The notes: generated from the sequence alone by a model not told the origin. DNA of 64,000 nucleotides from Sipunculus nudus (GCA_026874595.1 CM049306.1:74957642-75021641), one strand, 5' to 3'; counted from the first letter of the stretch, positions 1-11,429 are shown. A program made the numbers and translations.

Positions 1-2454
1 TTATTTGTATATAGTGCATGGTGTACGATGCTGCATGGTTAGCTGTCTTCCTTGGCCAGTCCCGAAGGGCAGGTAAATGATTTTGTATTACCTAGTGGTG
101 CATGTGCCAATTAAACATATACATCAATGGTGGTCGTTTTCTTTCATAATCGATTAAATCGACTTTATTTTTGCAGAAACAATCACAAACGATGAAATGT
201 ATACACGTCCAAAAAAAGTCATATTGTCTCGAAAATTATTCTTATTGTGTCAGAGAGATAAGGACAGCATCAAAACTTAAAAGTGTGCAACGAATAAGTG
301 TCGACAACCCAGCCGTTAAATTGACCTTTAGCGTGATCTACAAGTTAGACTGAATTCACTCGGTCAAAATTTTAGGTATAATTCTAAACAGAATATTTCA
401 CAGTAATATGGTGCATAAAATAATCGGTTAATAATCGATCATCGTTCGTTTTTTTTTCAATCATCGAATATGATTTTTAACCGATTCCTACCACTATTAT
501 AAGGATTTGTTTTATCCTTTGGCATTGTTTTATCCTTTGTTAAGATATTTGGTGCAAACAGAGTGTAAGATACAAAAAAAATTATTAGGTCTTGCATTTT
601 TCGTCAGCATCTGGGGGTCTTCCTAACGTCACAGTCGATTAAACAGTGATCATAGAAGTGCCCATAGCTTTATAACAAAAACACAATCTTGTCTTTTATT
701 GTGGGACGAATAAATAAAGTTTCGCTTTATATGAGTTCATTATATGCAAAATCTGTATTAATAATCTTTATTTGGAAATGTGTTATATGATGACACTTGA
801 AATATGCATTCTCAGGAATCCAGGTCTTCGCGAAGTTGGCCGTCCTAAATATGGGATGCTCCCCAAAACGTGTTTGTATTCTCATATTCGGCCCATATAC
901 TCCAAGGTCGATTTTCAAGAAGTTCCCCAAACCCGTGTTTGCTTTCGCCTACTCGGCCCATGCATGTTTACCTATTCGGCCCAGGTTCATTCGTGGATAA
1001 GTGACTGTACATTTGTGAATATTCCTTGAAGTCCTTCCTGGACCCGGATCATGAGGCGGATTCACGCCATATCGAATCACTTCTCCCCTGACCCAAACCT
1101 GAAATGCTCTGAAAATTTTATGAGATTCCGTTCATTATTGCACAGTCAAATGAATCGTATTTAAGCCACAAATAACAATTCAAGCGACTGAGATGATTGC
1201 ATGGGTTATGTGACGATCAAACACAAGAACGGGAATGAAAGCTAACCAACCTGGCGGAGGTTAAAATGCATGGGATTTTGGAATACATCTGATTGATCTG
1301 CCTGGCACGCATATGTATATGGTGTGTACTTTATCTCCAAGAGGAGTTCACCAACTTGGTTGATTATTATGAGCGAATGAAGCAACAATAGGCCTACTGG
1401 CCTGACTGGGACGACTGTATCACCCACGGCGGTACACGGGAAGCTTAAGCCTGATATACACGACTCCATGAATAACACGTCACCAAGTGGGGTATACTAA
1501 GATTCCAAGTTTACATCATATAATAAATGTTGACTGAGAGAAAAAAACAGCCTTTTTTTAGACAGTTGGTTGAATCCACAAGATGGCGGTTGGGAGTACT
1601 CGCCTGTTTGTTCTTAATGGAAGATTTTATCTGAAGCAAGTTGTTAATCACAGCTTAAATATGTTATAATGAGCGTATATTTCATTTATTCTTACATTTT
1701 TCAAACTGGGATCGGTATTTGCACATATAGAATTCCTTCAGACTGATGCAGTCATTTCAAACGTGGTTGGTAGCACGGACTCTAGTAGGCCTACAACAAT
1801 TATTTAGGATAATATTGTAATTTGCTGTCATTGAATTTTTATTCATTCTGTATGTATCCATGCCACTTCTGTTGCGGAGATAAGTTGGGTTTCTCTCCTA
1901 TTTAATTAGTGTGACCGTGTTCAACGAAAATGATTATGAGGAATGACAGGATGTTTAGCGAACGCCAGGTTTTGGGGGCTAATTTTAGTGAGATTCGCAT
2001 GGTATTTTTATCAATTTTCAATTATTTTCCAATCTCGATATTAAAAGCGTTTCTTTGGATTGTTAAACAGTAAAATTAAGATGAAGGAAGTGGTAGTCAC
2101 TAGTGGAGCAAAGCGTTTTATCAGCCTGGTTTCAAAGCACTAGTTGACTTGTGACGTCATGCAAGAGATGCTAGTACATTTCAGTCAAGCTCCATTTCTA
2201 ACATGTTTATTTCATTTTACACAGGTGGGACATTTCAATTTGCACAGGTTGGACTGATGGCTTGATGTTCGCTGACAGGTTCACCGCATAATGCATATAA
2301 TGCCAGGGTTCCCTCGAGTTTGTAACATATCCAGGGCAAGGAAAGTTATATATATCTTGTAACGTAGCATCGATTAACAGACGCACGTGTACCACGAGAA
2401 AACAAGGGCCAAATATAAATGTTGATGTTCATGTTAATCTCGAGTATGAAGAAA
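1..2454. repeat. Left arm of palindrome P1 (window-truncated)
   Basis: This stretch is an inverted copy of 3395-5846: base 1 pairs with about base 5846 and base 2454 with about 3395, so the axis is near 2922. The first 165 bases of the two arms differ at about five sites (roughly 97% identity). The same arm recurs in direct orientation at 37,440-39,893 (offset 37,439) with only scattered single-base changes. Apart from a decayed FAXC exon at 1341-1448, no convincing gene was found. Short open frames here occur in both arms simply because the arms are similar. Promoter-like words (AAGATGGCGG near 1581, TGACGTCA near 2153) are present but unsupported by a transcript model. Confidence 0.9.
1341..1448 (+). 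pseudogene. Decayed FAXC-like last exon, left arm P1
   Basis: Translation in one frame gives EEFTNLVDYYERMKQQ, a stop (TAG), then AYWPDWDDCITHGGTREA and TAA. It aligns with the last coding exon of the three FAXC genes in this window (ELTNLVDFCETMRQAFWPDWDDCITKGGTVEAKA). Relative to them it has about two extra codons, one of which is the in-frame stop. No other FAXC exon is detectable in the preceding 1.3 kb, so this is an isolated exon relic and not a gene. It lies inside the palindrome arm and is therefore present four times in the window. Being intron-flanked genomic sequence, it probably came from an older FAXC duplicate, not a retrocopy; that is inference. Confidence 0.8.
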
Positions 2455-2589
2455 ACATCACATTAATTCAAGTTGGAAATAGAGACTGTGCATAAACAGC
2501 ACGGCCTGAATGGGGGAAAAAACTCTATGCTGAACCTGAAATCGACACGATGATTGGTATGCGTATAGTGCGCAAAAAATCGCTCCCGG

Positions 2590-2760
2590 CAGCGTGCGGA
2601 TACGGACTACGCATACGGACTACGCATACGTACTACGCATACGGATGAATGGAAACGGCCAAGTTAAAAAGTCTTTAAAGCGATTTTATGCGGACTACGC
2701 ATGCGGACTACGCATACGGACTACGGATACGGACTACGCACTTATGGAAAAGCACCTGGT
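2590..2760. repeat. 13-bp minisatellite near palindrome axis (left side)
   Basis: Imperfect tandem units of about 13 bp (CGGACTACGCATA and variants) occur at 2597-2645 and again at 2690-2740, ending in ACTTATGGAAAAGCACCT. The same word family recurs at 3035-3235 partly in the opposite orientation (TAGTCCGTATGCG). The two clusters therefore form an inverted pair inside the unpaired spacer of the palindrome. No coding function is suggested. Confidence 0.85.
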
Positions 2761-3034
2761 ATGAATGTCATTTCTGGCATCAGTTTTCCAGAAACCAAAC
2801 ATATTGGCATTTGGCTGAATTTTTTTTCCTTTCTTTATCACAGACATGATTTTTAGATGACTGAAGCGTAAACATCACTGTCGCGTATAAAATATTACTA
2901 ATTATGATCTTTAAGAACTTTTATTTTTTTTTTATTGTTTAACTTTTGATGCTCATATATACAGATGTAAATATATTGTGAAATGGCTTGCAAAAATGAA
3001 AAACTTCAGCTATCGAGCACCTATCAATACGGAG

Positions 3035-3235
3035 TACGGACTACGCATATACGTACTTATGGAAAACGAACTTTTCGGATACGGACTACGCATACGGACT
3101 ACGCATGTGGACTACGGATTCGCACTATACACTTATGGAAAACCACCTTTAAGGTGCTTTTCCATGAGTGCGTAGTCCGTATCCGTAGTCCGTATGCGAA
3201 GTCCGCATGCGTAGTCCGCAAAAATCGCACCTTTA
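3035..3235. repeat. Inverted 13-bp minisatellite and TTAA-centred hairpin
   Basis: Units related to CGGACTACGCATA run on the plus strand to about 3128. After a TTAA-centred hairpin they continue as the reverse complement (TAGTCCGTATCCG) to about 3220. The ends AGGTGCTTTTCCAT and ATGGAAAACCACCT meeting at TTAA look like two termini of a small DNA transposon abutting head-to-head. TTAA is the target used by piggyBac and Kolobok elements. That family assignment is inference; only the repeats and hairpin are seen directly. Confidence 0.6.
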
Positions 3236-3394
3236 CTCCGGAATATGCTGTACAGAATTATACCTAACATATTGACTGAGTAATGCTCCCTAGTAAAGGA
3301 GGTTAGATTAGCCAAGGGCTTTTGACCATGCAGTGTGGGTAAAAAAAAACATGGCGGCAAGCAGTTGAATATGGTCCGCATCGGATAAACTTTA

Positions 3395-5846
3395 TTTTCT
3401 TCATACTCGAGTTAAGCATGAACATCAACATTTATAGTTGGCCCTTGTTTTCTCGTGGTACACGTGCGTCTGTTAATCGATGCTACGTTACAAGATATAT
3501 ATAACTTTCCTTGCCCTGGATATGTTACAAACTCGAGGGAACCCTGGCATTATATGCATTATGCGGTGAACCTGTCAGCGAACATCAAGCCATCAGTCCC
3601 ACCTGTGCAAATTGAAATGTCCCACCTGTTTAAAATGAAATAAACATGTTAGAAATGGAGCTTGACTGAAATGTACTAGCATCTCTTGCATGACGTCACA
3701 AGTCAACTAGTGCTTTGAAACCAGGCTGATAAAACGCTTTGCTCCACTAGTGACTACCACTTCCTTCATCTTAATTTTACTGTTTAACAATCCAAAGAAA
3801 CGCTTTTAATATCGAGATTGGAAAATAATTGAAAATTGATAAAATACCTTGCGAATCTCACTAAAATTAGCCCCCAAAACCTGGCGTTCGCTAAACATCT
3901 TGTCATTCATAATAATTTTCGTTGAACACGGTCACACTAATTTAATAGGAGAGAAACCCAACTTATCTCCGAAACAGAAGTGGCATGGATACATACAGAA
4001 TGAATAAAAATTCAATGACAGCAAATTACAATATTATCCTTAATAATTGTTGTAGGCCTATTAGAGTCCGCGCTACAAACCACGTTTGAAATGACTGCAT
4101 CAGTCTGTAGGAATTCTATATGTGCAAATACCGATCCCAGTTTGAATAATGTAAGAATAAATGAAATATGCGCTCATCATAACATATTTAAGGTGTGATT
4201 TACAACTATCTTCCGATAAAATCTTCCATTAAGAACAAACAGGCGAGTACTCCCAACCTCCATCTTGTGGATTCAACCAACTGTCTCAAAAAAGGCTGTT
4301 TTTTTTCTCAGTCAACATTTATTATATGATGTAAACTTGGAATCTTAGTATACCCCACTTGGTGACGTGTTATTCATGGAGTCGTGTATATCAGCTTTAA
4401 GCTTCCCGTGTACCGCCGTGGGTGATACAGTCGTCCCAGCCAGGCCTGTAGGCCTATTGTTGCTTCATTCGCTCATAATAATCAACCAAGTTGGTTACTC
4501 CTCTTGGAGATAAAGTACACACCATATACATATGCGTGCCAGGCAGATCAATCAGATGTATTCCAAAATCCCATGCATTTTAACCTTTGCTAGGTTGGTA
4601 TGCTTTCATTCCCGTTCTTGTGTTTGATCGTCACATAACCCATGCAATCATCTCAGTCGCTTGTATTGTTATTTGTGGCTAAAATACGATTCATTTGACT
4701 GTGCAATAATGAACGGAATCTCATAAAATTTTCAGAGCATTTCAGGTTTGGGTCAGGGGAGAAGTGTTAGATTTGGCGTGAATCCGCCTCATGATCCGGG
4801 TCCAGGAAGGACTTCAAGGAATATTCACAAATGTACAGTCACTTATCCACGAATGAACCTGGGCTGAAAAGGTGAACATGCATGGGCCGAGTAGGCGAAA
4901 GCAAACACGGGTTTGGGGAACTTCTTGAAAATTGACCTTGGAGTATATGGGCCGAATAAGAGAATACAAACACGTTTTGGGGAGCATCCCATATTTAGGA
5001 CGGCCAACTTCGCGAAGACCTGGATTCCTGAGAGTGCATATTTCAAGTGTCATCATATAACATATTTCCGAATAAAGATTATTAATACAGATTTTGCATA
5101 TAATTAACTCATATAAAGCGAAACTTATTTATTCATCCCACAATATAAGACAAGATTGTGTGATTTGTTATAAAGCTATGGGCACTTCTATGACCACTGT
5201 TTAATCGACTGTGACGTTAGGAAGACATCTAAATGCTGACGAAAAATGCCAGACCCAATAATTTTTTTTGTATCTTACACTCTGTTTGCACCAAATATTT
5301 TAACAAAGGATAAAACAATGGCAAAGGATAAAACAAATCCGTGTGGTTATAATAGTGGTAGGAATCGGTTAAAAATCATATTCGATGATTGAAAAAAAAA
5401 ACGAACGATGATCGATTATTAACCGATTATTTTATGCACCATATTAATGTGAAATATTCTGTATAGAATTATACCTAAAATTTTGACCGGGTAAATTCAG
5501 TCTAACTTGTATATCACGCTAAAGGTCAATTTAACGGCTGGGTTGTCGACACTTATTCGTTGCACACTTTTAAGTTTTGATGCTGTCCTTATCTCTTTGA
5601 CACAATAAGAATAATTTTCGAGATAATATGACTTCTTTTGATGCGTATACATAATCGTTTGTGATTGTTTCTGCAAAAATACAGTCGATTTAATCGATTA
5701 TGAAAGAAAACGACCATCATTGATGTATACGTTTAATTGGCACATGCACCACTAGGTAATACAAAATCATTTACCTGCCCTTCGGGACTGGCCAAGGAAG
5801 GCAGCTTACCATGCAGCATCGTACACCATGCACTATATACAAATAA
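3395..5846. repeat. Right arm of palindrome P1
   Basis: Reverse complement of 1-2454. The unit continues rightward past 5846 without a break to about 7018, where FAXC copy 1 upstream sequence begins. Compared with the direct copy at 40,841-43,292 (offset about 37,446) only scattered substitutions are visible, fewer than between the two arms. Apart from the decayed exon at 4397-4503 (minus), no gene is supported. Confidence 0.9.
4397..4503 (-). pseudogene. Decayed FAXC-like last exon, right arm P1
   Basis: Mirror partner of the exon relic at 1341-1448. It carries the same internal TAG after the KQQ-like codons, so the stop predates the split of the arms. It has also gained further changes: the conserved WPDW core reads RPGW here because TGG became AGG and GAC became GGC. 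The shared stop plus arm-specific changes show that it was already non-functional when the palindrome formed. Confidence 0.75.
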
Positions 5847-7018
5847 AACACTAGCTGGTCATTCCTCTATAGCCATTCTTTCTAAATTTCCGTCTCATAA
5901 TTTTTTCAAATTACGCTGTACACACATCATAGTGTGCCCAGATAGGCTTGCCCATAGACCCAGTTTGACCACTGCACCGCATATAAGTAAGAGTCCATAA
6001 GACGCCGTTATATATCTTCTGACCTCAGACCTAATGAAATATGCGCATATTTTACCGAAAATAGAATTCAGGTGAGAAACTCTTTTTCTAAATATTTATA
6101 GTGAATTTCATGAAAATCCATAAATTGTTTGGGTAAGTCATGGCTGCGTCACCAGTCTGGTGACCTTTTAGTTTATTCATTTTACTTGATATTTAAGCCA
6201 AACCCGGAACAAACTGCAAAAGAATTGTGTGTTTTCGTCATATGACCAGAAAGTTCTTGAGGATAGCATGTCAAAAGTTCCGTACAGTTTCATGGGTGAA
6301 AGTGCTTTTAAAAAAGGCATTTTGGACGCGATTGTGTACTGGAGTTAAGATAACTGTAGTTAAAATAAAGGTAAATAACAGACTATAAAGCGAAATGCAT
6401 GCCCTACTCTGACCGCTAAATAAAAAAAATAGTTTATTTAATGGTAGCAATATGTTAATAGTATCGATTTAATTAATAATGAGGAAAGTCAGTATAAATT
6501 GTCGACTCGTTGGGGGGGGGGGGGGGGCAGGGGGACATGTTCCCCCCATTTTTTAGGGATGAGAACAATGTGTGATGGGGACAAAGAATCATATGGCCCC
6601 ATCATTTTTATATTCTCTTAATTTAAAGGAAAGCAGGTAGAAACTTAACCAGAAGTAACTTAATTAAATAATCCAAATTGAAAAGGGACGGGGGATTGTG
6701 ACGGTAGGATATGGAAATGCATTAAATGTGAAGACAAATTAATATGAAATATAGGAGAAGCGGGTCCAGGGGGGGGGGGTCCTGGGGGTCCGGATCCCCC
6801 CCCCTTTTTCGCTCGAAAGAATCTATTCTTAAGGGCTTCAGACAAAACTGTGCAGCCTGGAGCGCCCCCCCCCCCTCCCCACACACTTTATCCGGACCTT
6901 GGGACCTTTCTTTTTAGGCTTTTCGTTATTCCTCCTGCATGGACAACCCCCCCAACCCTTTCCTAAATCCTGGAACCCCCCCCCCCCTTGTCTATCTAGT
7001 ATTTTTTTCAGGACAGGA
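5847..7018. repeat. Unit sequence between palindrome arm and FAXC copy 1; long G/C homopolymers
   Basis: Homologous to 43,293-44,350 (direct) and to about 36,304-37,440 (inverted). Up to about 6390 it matches the 43.3-43.84 kb copy almost perfectly; from there on mismatches rise sharply. It contains several G or C runs of about 9-17 bases (for example near 6511-6527, 6769-6778, 6866-6875, 6976-6988) whose lengths differ among the copies. A perfect short palindrome, GTCACCAGTCTGGTGAC, lies near 6150. No gene is recognised. Confidence 0.75.
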
Positions 7019-7049
7019 TGATCGTACGTCAAATGCAAAAATGTATGTG

Positions 7050-7054
<5 letters not shown>

Positions 7055-7084
<30 letters not shown>
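7055..7084. repeat. (AC)n microsatellite
   Basis: Uninterrupted AC dinucleotide run. The corresponding positions in the other two units (about 35,690-35,705 and 52,528-52,540) carry only a few CA units, so the run has expanded in unit 1. Confidence 0.95.
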
Positions 7085-7087
<3 letters not shown>

Positions 7088-8727
7088 CATATATGAGATT
7101 AAGTGTCTCAGATATCAGACTTGTGTTCACAATGCGATTCCTCCTTCTTACTGCTTGGTCTATGATTTTTCTTCACACAATAAATGCATATGCATGTGTA
7201 TGCACATGTAAACACAAACATTTTAAAGACATACCATTAGTATAAGGGAATGTTATGCACACTTTGAAATAGCTAGATTAGTATATATAAATACACTAGT
7301 AATCATCTGACTACATAATATTAATAATAATTTTAGTCAAGGGTGGGTTTACGTTCTACTCTGCACTTCAGGCTTTAAATTGGCTTTTGTGCGGGATCGG
7401 CTTTTGTCCCAGGTGGGCTTTTGTCGGTCACTCAGTCCAAACTGTTAAGAGGATCCAAGGTTTGCCAGATGATAAGTAACAAACATGGTCATTGTATGTC
7501 TTAAATTTTTACATATCAGAGAAGATACCATAAAGCATCTGATAAAATCAGCAGACGAGATGGACTATGTAAAGGATTTGCCACAGTCTTACCTACTGGC
7601 AGGTGGGGCTGTTGCAGTAACAACTGCTGCACTATTAACCAAGGCAGTCCTTAAAAGAAGCGGTAAAGGAGCATTTGAGTTATTTTATGAAAATGATAGA
7701 TCATTGTCGTGATATATGTATTATACGTGTTGATATTTATTATCCTATCACAACATAGTTGCACGAGTGGATGAAGGAGCGCCTTAATCTGTCTGTCAAT
7801 ATATCGGTTTTTGGCTTATGGGTACATTTTAGGCAAAACTATTTGATTAATTCTTTCCATACACCACATGGTGCTCATCCAACAACAGGGGAAGAAACTT
7901 TACTGATTATGAGGTCACCAGGTCATATTCAATGCCACAGGACCTATACTTCTTGTGAGGACTTACCTGCCATCGTTCACATATGGCACATGTACCAATA
8001 GGGAGAGAGCCCCATTGATTTTTAGGTCAAAGTTAAAAGTCATAGGACCTGTGTCTTTAAAAAGCTTGTAGACGTATGTTGAGCTACAATTTTCATCCCA
8101 GACCCTGACTCTTTCATGTTTGGCTCACCCACCAATAGGGAAAATAAACTGTAAATTTTTAGGTCATAAGGTCGAAGTCATCATATGTATCGGAATGAAA
8201 TACATGCATATCATGTCGATCCATCTAGGAAAGTTTTCTCGTACACTTGATCGGTCATGCCATCAACATTCAAGGATTCGTAGAATGTATTCATGCATTT
8301 ATCTAAGGTTTAGTTAGAGGCATGTCTAATTTTAGCATGTTCATAGATCTTGGATACTTTAATCTCGTACACATCAAGTGGAGTCACCTACAACCTTTCT
8401 CGCATGGCGTCTATCCAAATCTATTTTTGGTGAAAACGAGACATATCTCACAAGTGGATGGATATTTCAGTCTGAAATTTTGCATATTTAATCATCTTTG
8501 GTAGATTGCTTGCACACGGGCCTGATGGCGCCACCTACAAATACATATTCGTACAATACATCTATCCATTTATCTCAGGAGTGGTTTGATGTAGTGAACT
8601 GAAATTTTGCTGATCCATAATATAAAAGACTTGTGGGGCCACCTACAATTGTTTTTGCGTGGTGTCCATCTGGTTTGAAAATCACACATATCTCAGGAGT
8701 TGGATAGACAGGGGACGCCACTGTGTG

Positions 8728-8845
8728 GCGTCAATTTTGCTTCCAGGGTGGGGGGGGGGGAGGTGACTTTATATATATATATGTATACATACATACATAC
8801 ACACATATACATATACCTTTTTCAGCGTCTGTGGGTGGCATATAC

Positions 8846-8885
<40 letters not shown>

Positions 8886-9130
8886 TTAATTATATTTCAA
8901 ATAATTATTATGTTTTAGAAAATAAGTTATTTGTGAATTCTGAGCAAGGTTTAGATATAACATTTTTTAGTTAATAGATCCAAAGTCTTTAATTCTATTT
9001 ATTAATATATTTCGTTTGCAATATTATTATATTATTCTCTGAAAAGTGGGGGGATGATTACATTGACAATCCTCCTTGCCAAAAATTTGGGGGTATATAT
9101 TCCCCCCATCCCCCCTATATTGACGCCCCT
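8728..9130 (-). mobile_element. GGGGCGTCAAT-ended interspersed repeat, copy in FAXC1 intron 1
   Basis: The right end reads TTGACGCCCCTG next to a C-rich run. The interior matches, in reverse, the segments at 20,181-20,450 and 21,551-21,900: a G-rich end, then TCTCTGAA...AATATT and CCAAAGTCTTTAATTCTATTTA. It includes a (TA)n tract at 8849-8884. It is non-coding and most likely the tail of a larger retroelement or a short non-autonomous element; the family is unknown. Confidence 0.6.
8849..8884. repeat. (TA)n microsatellite
   Basis: Pure TA run inside the interspersed repeat of intron 1. Other members of the family carry TA runs at the equivalent place (20,455-20,508 and 22,416-22,468). Confidence 0.95.
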
Positions 9131-10383
9131 GACGCCACCTACAATAATGTATTCATGAAATACATCCATGCGTTTATCCCAGAAGTGGTTTGACGTATAA
9201 TCTTGAAACTTTGCATGTCCATACCTACAGAATGGTACTACTTCTTATATGCAAGATAGGTGACACCAACTACAAAACTTTTTTGCCTGCTGTCCATCTG
9301 TGTCTATAATCTCAGGTGTTGTATGATGTTTCAGCCTGAATGTTTCTTTTATCTTCTACACGAGACTGATGGTGCTATCTACAATAAATTATATGTGTTG
9401 GGATACTTGTCATCTCTGATGCTACAAATTTAGATCCATATGACTTGTCACATTAGGAGACATTCCATATCCCACATTATCCATGCCACCGTGATTCAGC
9501 GGATACCGTTAATGTAATCGCTTGACGCCCATATTCTGTCTTTGTATGGAAAATTTGGATTGAATACTTGTTAGCCGCCTGCAGAGACGAAACGTGTTAT
9601 ATCTTTTACGGACGACTGTTACTTCGCCTATACACAGAGTTCAGTGGTGTTTTAACACTATACTATCGTACTTACCGGAAAAGGCAGATTTATTGTCAGT
9701 TTCACGGAGAGTGTTACTTTTTAACTTCGCCATGGTAAAAGTAAATAATTTTTTAACACAACGGCAACTTATTGGCAAACGAAAGTTCATTACACCTGAG
9801 TTATTGTTCATTTTGGACTAAGAAGACACGTGATGTACTGCTTAGAGCCAACAAGAAAAAAAAATTAAGAACGATTTTTTTTAGTGCCTACATTTCTTGT
9901 GTACTCTTTCCCGTTTTATAAGGGACCTAGACATATTTAAACCGGGAAGTAATGCAGTTAGTTTAACATAACAGATTTTTTTATTTTAAATATGAGATAC
10001 CCGAGATTATTATGGGGGTTTACAGACACAGATAGTACGGGGCTCAGAACAAAATTCAAGGGTTGATGACTAAAACGTACTCTCAGATATATTAATCTTT
10101 TTAGTGGCTAAATACTTGTATGAAGCCTTAGTGCTAATTTCTATATTTCCTGCCAGGGCACTTAAAATATATCCAATCATAAATTTAGCGGACATGTGTC
10201 CTGAGCATGTATATTATTACTTTCTTGCATTCGTAAACCTGTGAATTTGTTTCAATTAACGTCCTGCAAAGTTTTTATAAAGAAGTTGGTATATGTTCCG
10301 ATTATTACACATATATAAACAAGGAAATAAACTTTTGTGTTATACTCATGTTCTGCAGATATGTTTATTCACAGTAGTCTTGA

Positions 10384-10563
<180 letters not shown>

Positions 10564-11222
10564 TGAACTTTACTAATCATATACAATTATCATAAATGCA
10601 ACAAAGGATATGTCAAACTTATGCTTGCAGTTAGTTATAGCATATGCTCATAAAAATGTTGATATATAATAATATGCGTTTTAGTGTAGGATTTCTCCTA
10701 AAGATGAAATATAACAATATAACAGGTTTTACATAACCAAATGGCTTGAAGGTCTGTCTGAGTTTGAAATGGTTGTTCTTATGAAGCCGAAACCTATATA
10801 CTGCCAGTCCTTTGGTTAAACGTGATAATTAAAGATCTATCTCAGCCAAATTCATCATCCCATATAGCTCTAGATGTTGTCAGTTTTATCATCCCTCATA
10901 CCCTTAGTTTCAGTTTTATCACCATTACACCCACATATGTCAGTGTAACAGTCCCTTTTACCACTAGATGTTGTCAGTTTCGTTATTCCTTTAATTCTGT
11001 TTCAAATTACTGATAGATGATAAAACCCTGTATCAGAGGGCTGGTAGTCATTTTCCATCATCATTGATTCGTCATCACATGTGCACCAGAGTAAATTAAC
11101 TAGGGGTGTGCGATATTACCGATATATCGGTATATCATGATTAACTATTAATGATATTTATTAATATTCCCTCTTTGCATCCTATGTAACTGCAGGAGGA
11201 TAAGTGTCTACAGTATTATTGA

Positions 11223-11429
11223 TCAAGAAAAGCAATTTTGGGATGTGATACACAATATGTCCCTCTCCCTGCGAAACCAGAATGCTCTTACTGCAAATTT
11301 TCTTCCATATGTAAGGCATAAAGAAAGCATTACAAAACCTATTTTAAACGTTTCTTCGAATGCTGTCAACAAAAAGTACTTCCTTAGTAATATTGCCATA
11401 TTTTCTGTATAAAAGAAACTGGTGTACAT
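11223..11429 (-). pseudogene. Degenerate copy of an antisense intronic ORF
   Basis: On the minus strand of FAXC copy 1 intron 2, the words KIGFVMLSLCLTYG and KFAVRAF correspond to the longer open frames at 55,302-55,631 and 32,809-33,069. Here the frame is broken upstream. See the copy 3 entry for discussion; whether the ORF is ever expressed is unknown. Confidence 0.4.

Larger units (their letters stand above)
2455..3394. repeat. Spacer (loop) of palindrome P1
   Basis: This segment of about 940 bp separates the two arms of P1 and is not itself mirrored as a whole. It contains the two minisatellite clusters, a T-rich tract near 2925, and a compact hairpin at about 3130-3172, where CACTTATGGAAAACCACC is followed, across a TTAA, by its near reverse complement. 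The direct copy at 39,894-40,840 is about 6 bp longer because of a longer T/A tract. No gene is recognised. Confidence 0.8.
8170..10080. repeat. Extra sequence in FAXC copy 1 intron 1, with degenerate tandem repeats
   Basis: Intron 1 is about 2.7 kb in copy 1 but about 0.92 kb in copies 2 and 3; the extra 1.9 kb lies here. It contains diverged repeats of roughly 110-130 bp marked by the words GCCACCTACAA, GGCGTCCATC and ATCTCAGGAGTGG (near 8390, 8525, 8640, 9135, 9265). A nested repeat sits at 8728-9130. The 9480-9850 part has no recognisable homology. No gene is supported. Confidence 0.65.

Noticed and set aside
727-1029. Overlapping open frames of 67-85 codons in both strands of the palindrome arms
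   Set aside because: Several frames are open at once, no family resemblance or splice context, and their recurrence simply follows the repeat structure.
2207-2395. 62-codon frame (MVHVRLLIDATLQDIY...) found in all four arms
   Set aside because: Conservation is explained by overall arm identity; there is no third-position bias between arms, and the single changes seen are as often residue-changing.
9594-9821. 75-codon plus-strand frame in FAXC1 intron 1
   Set aside because: Unique to the extra 1.9-kb repeat-rich segment, with no recognisable domain or splice support.
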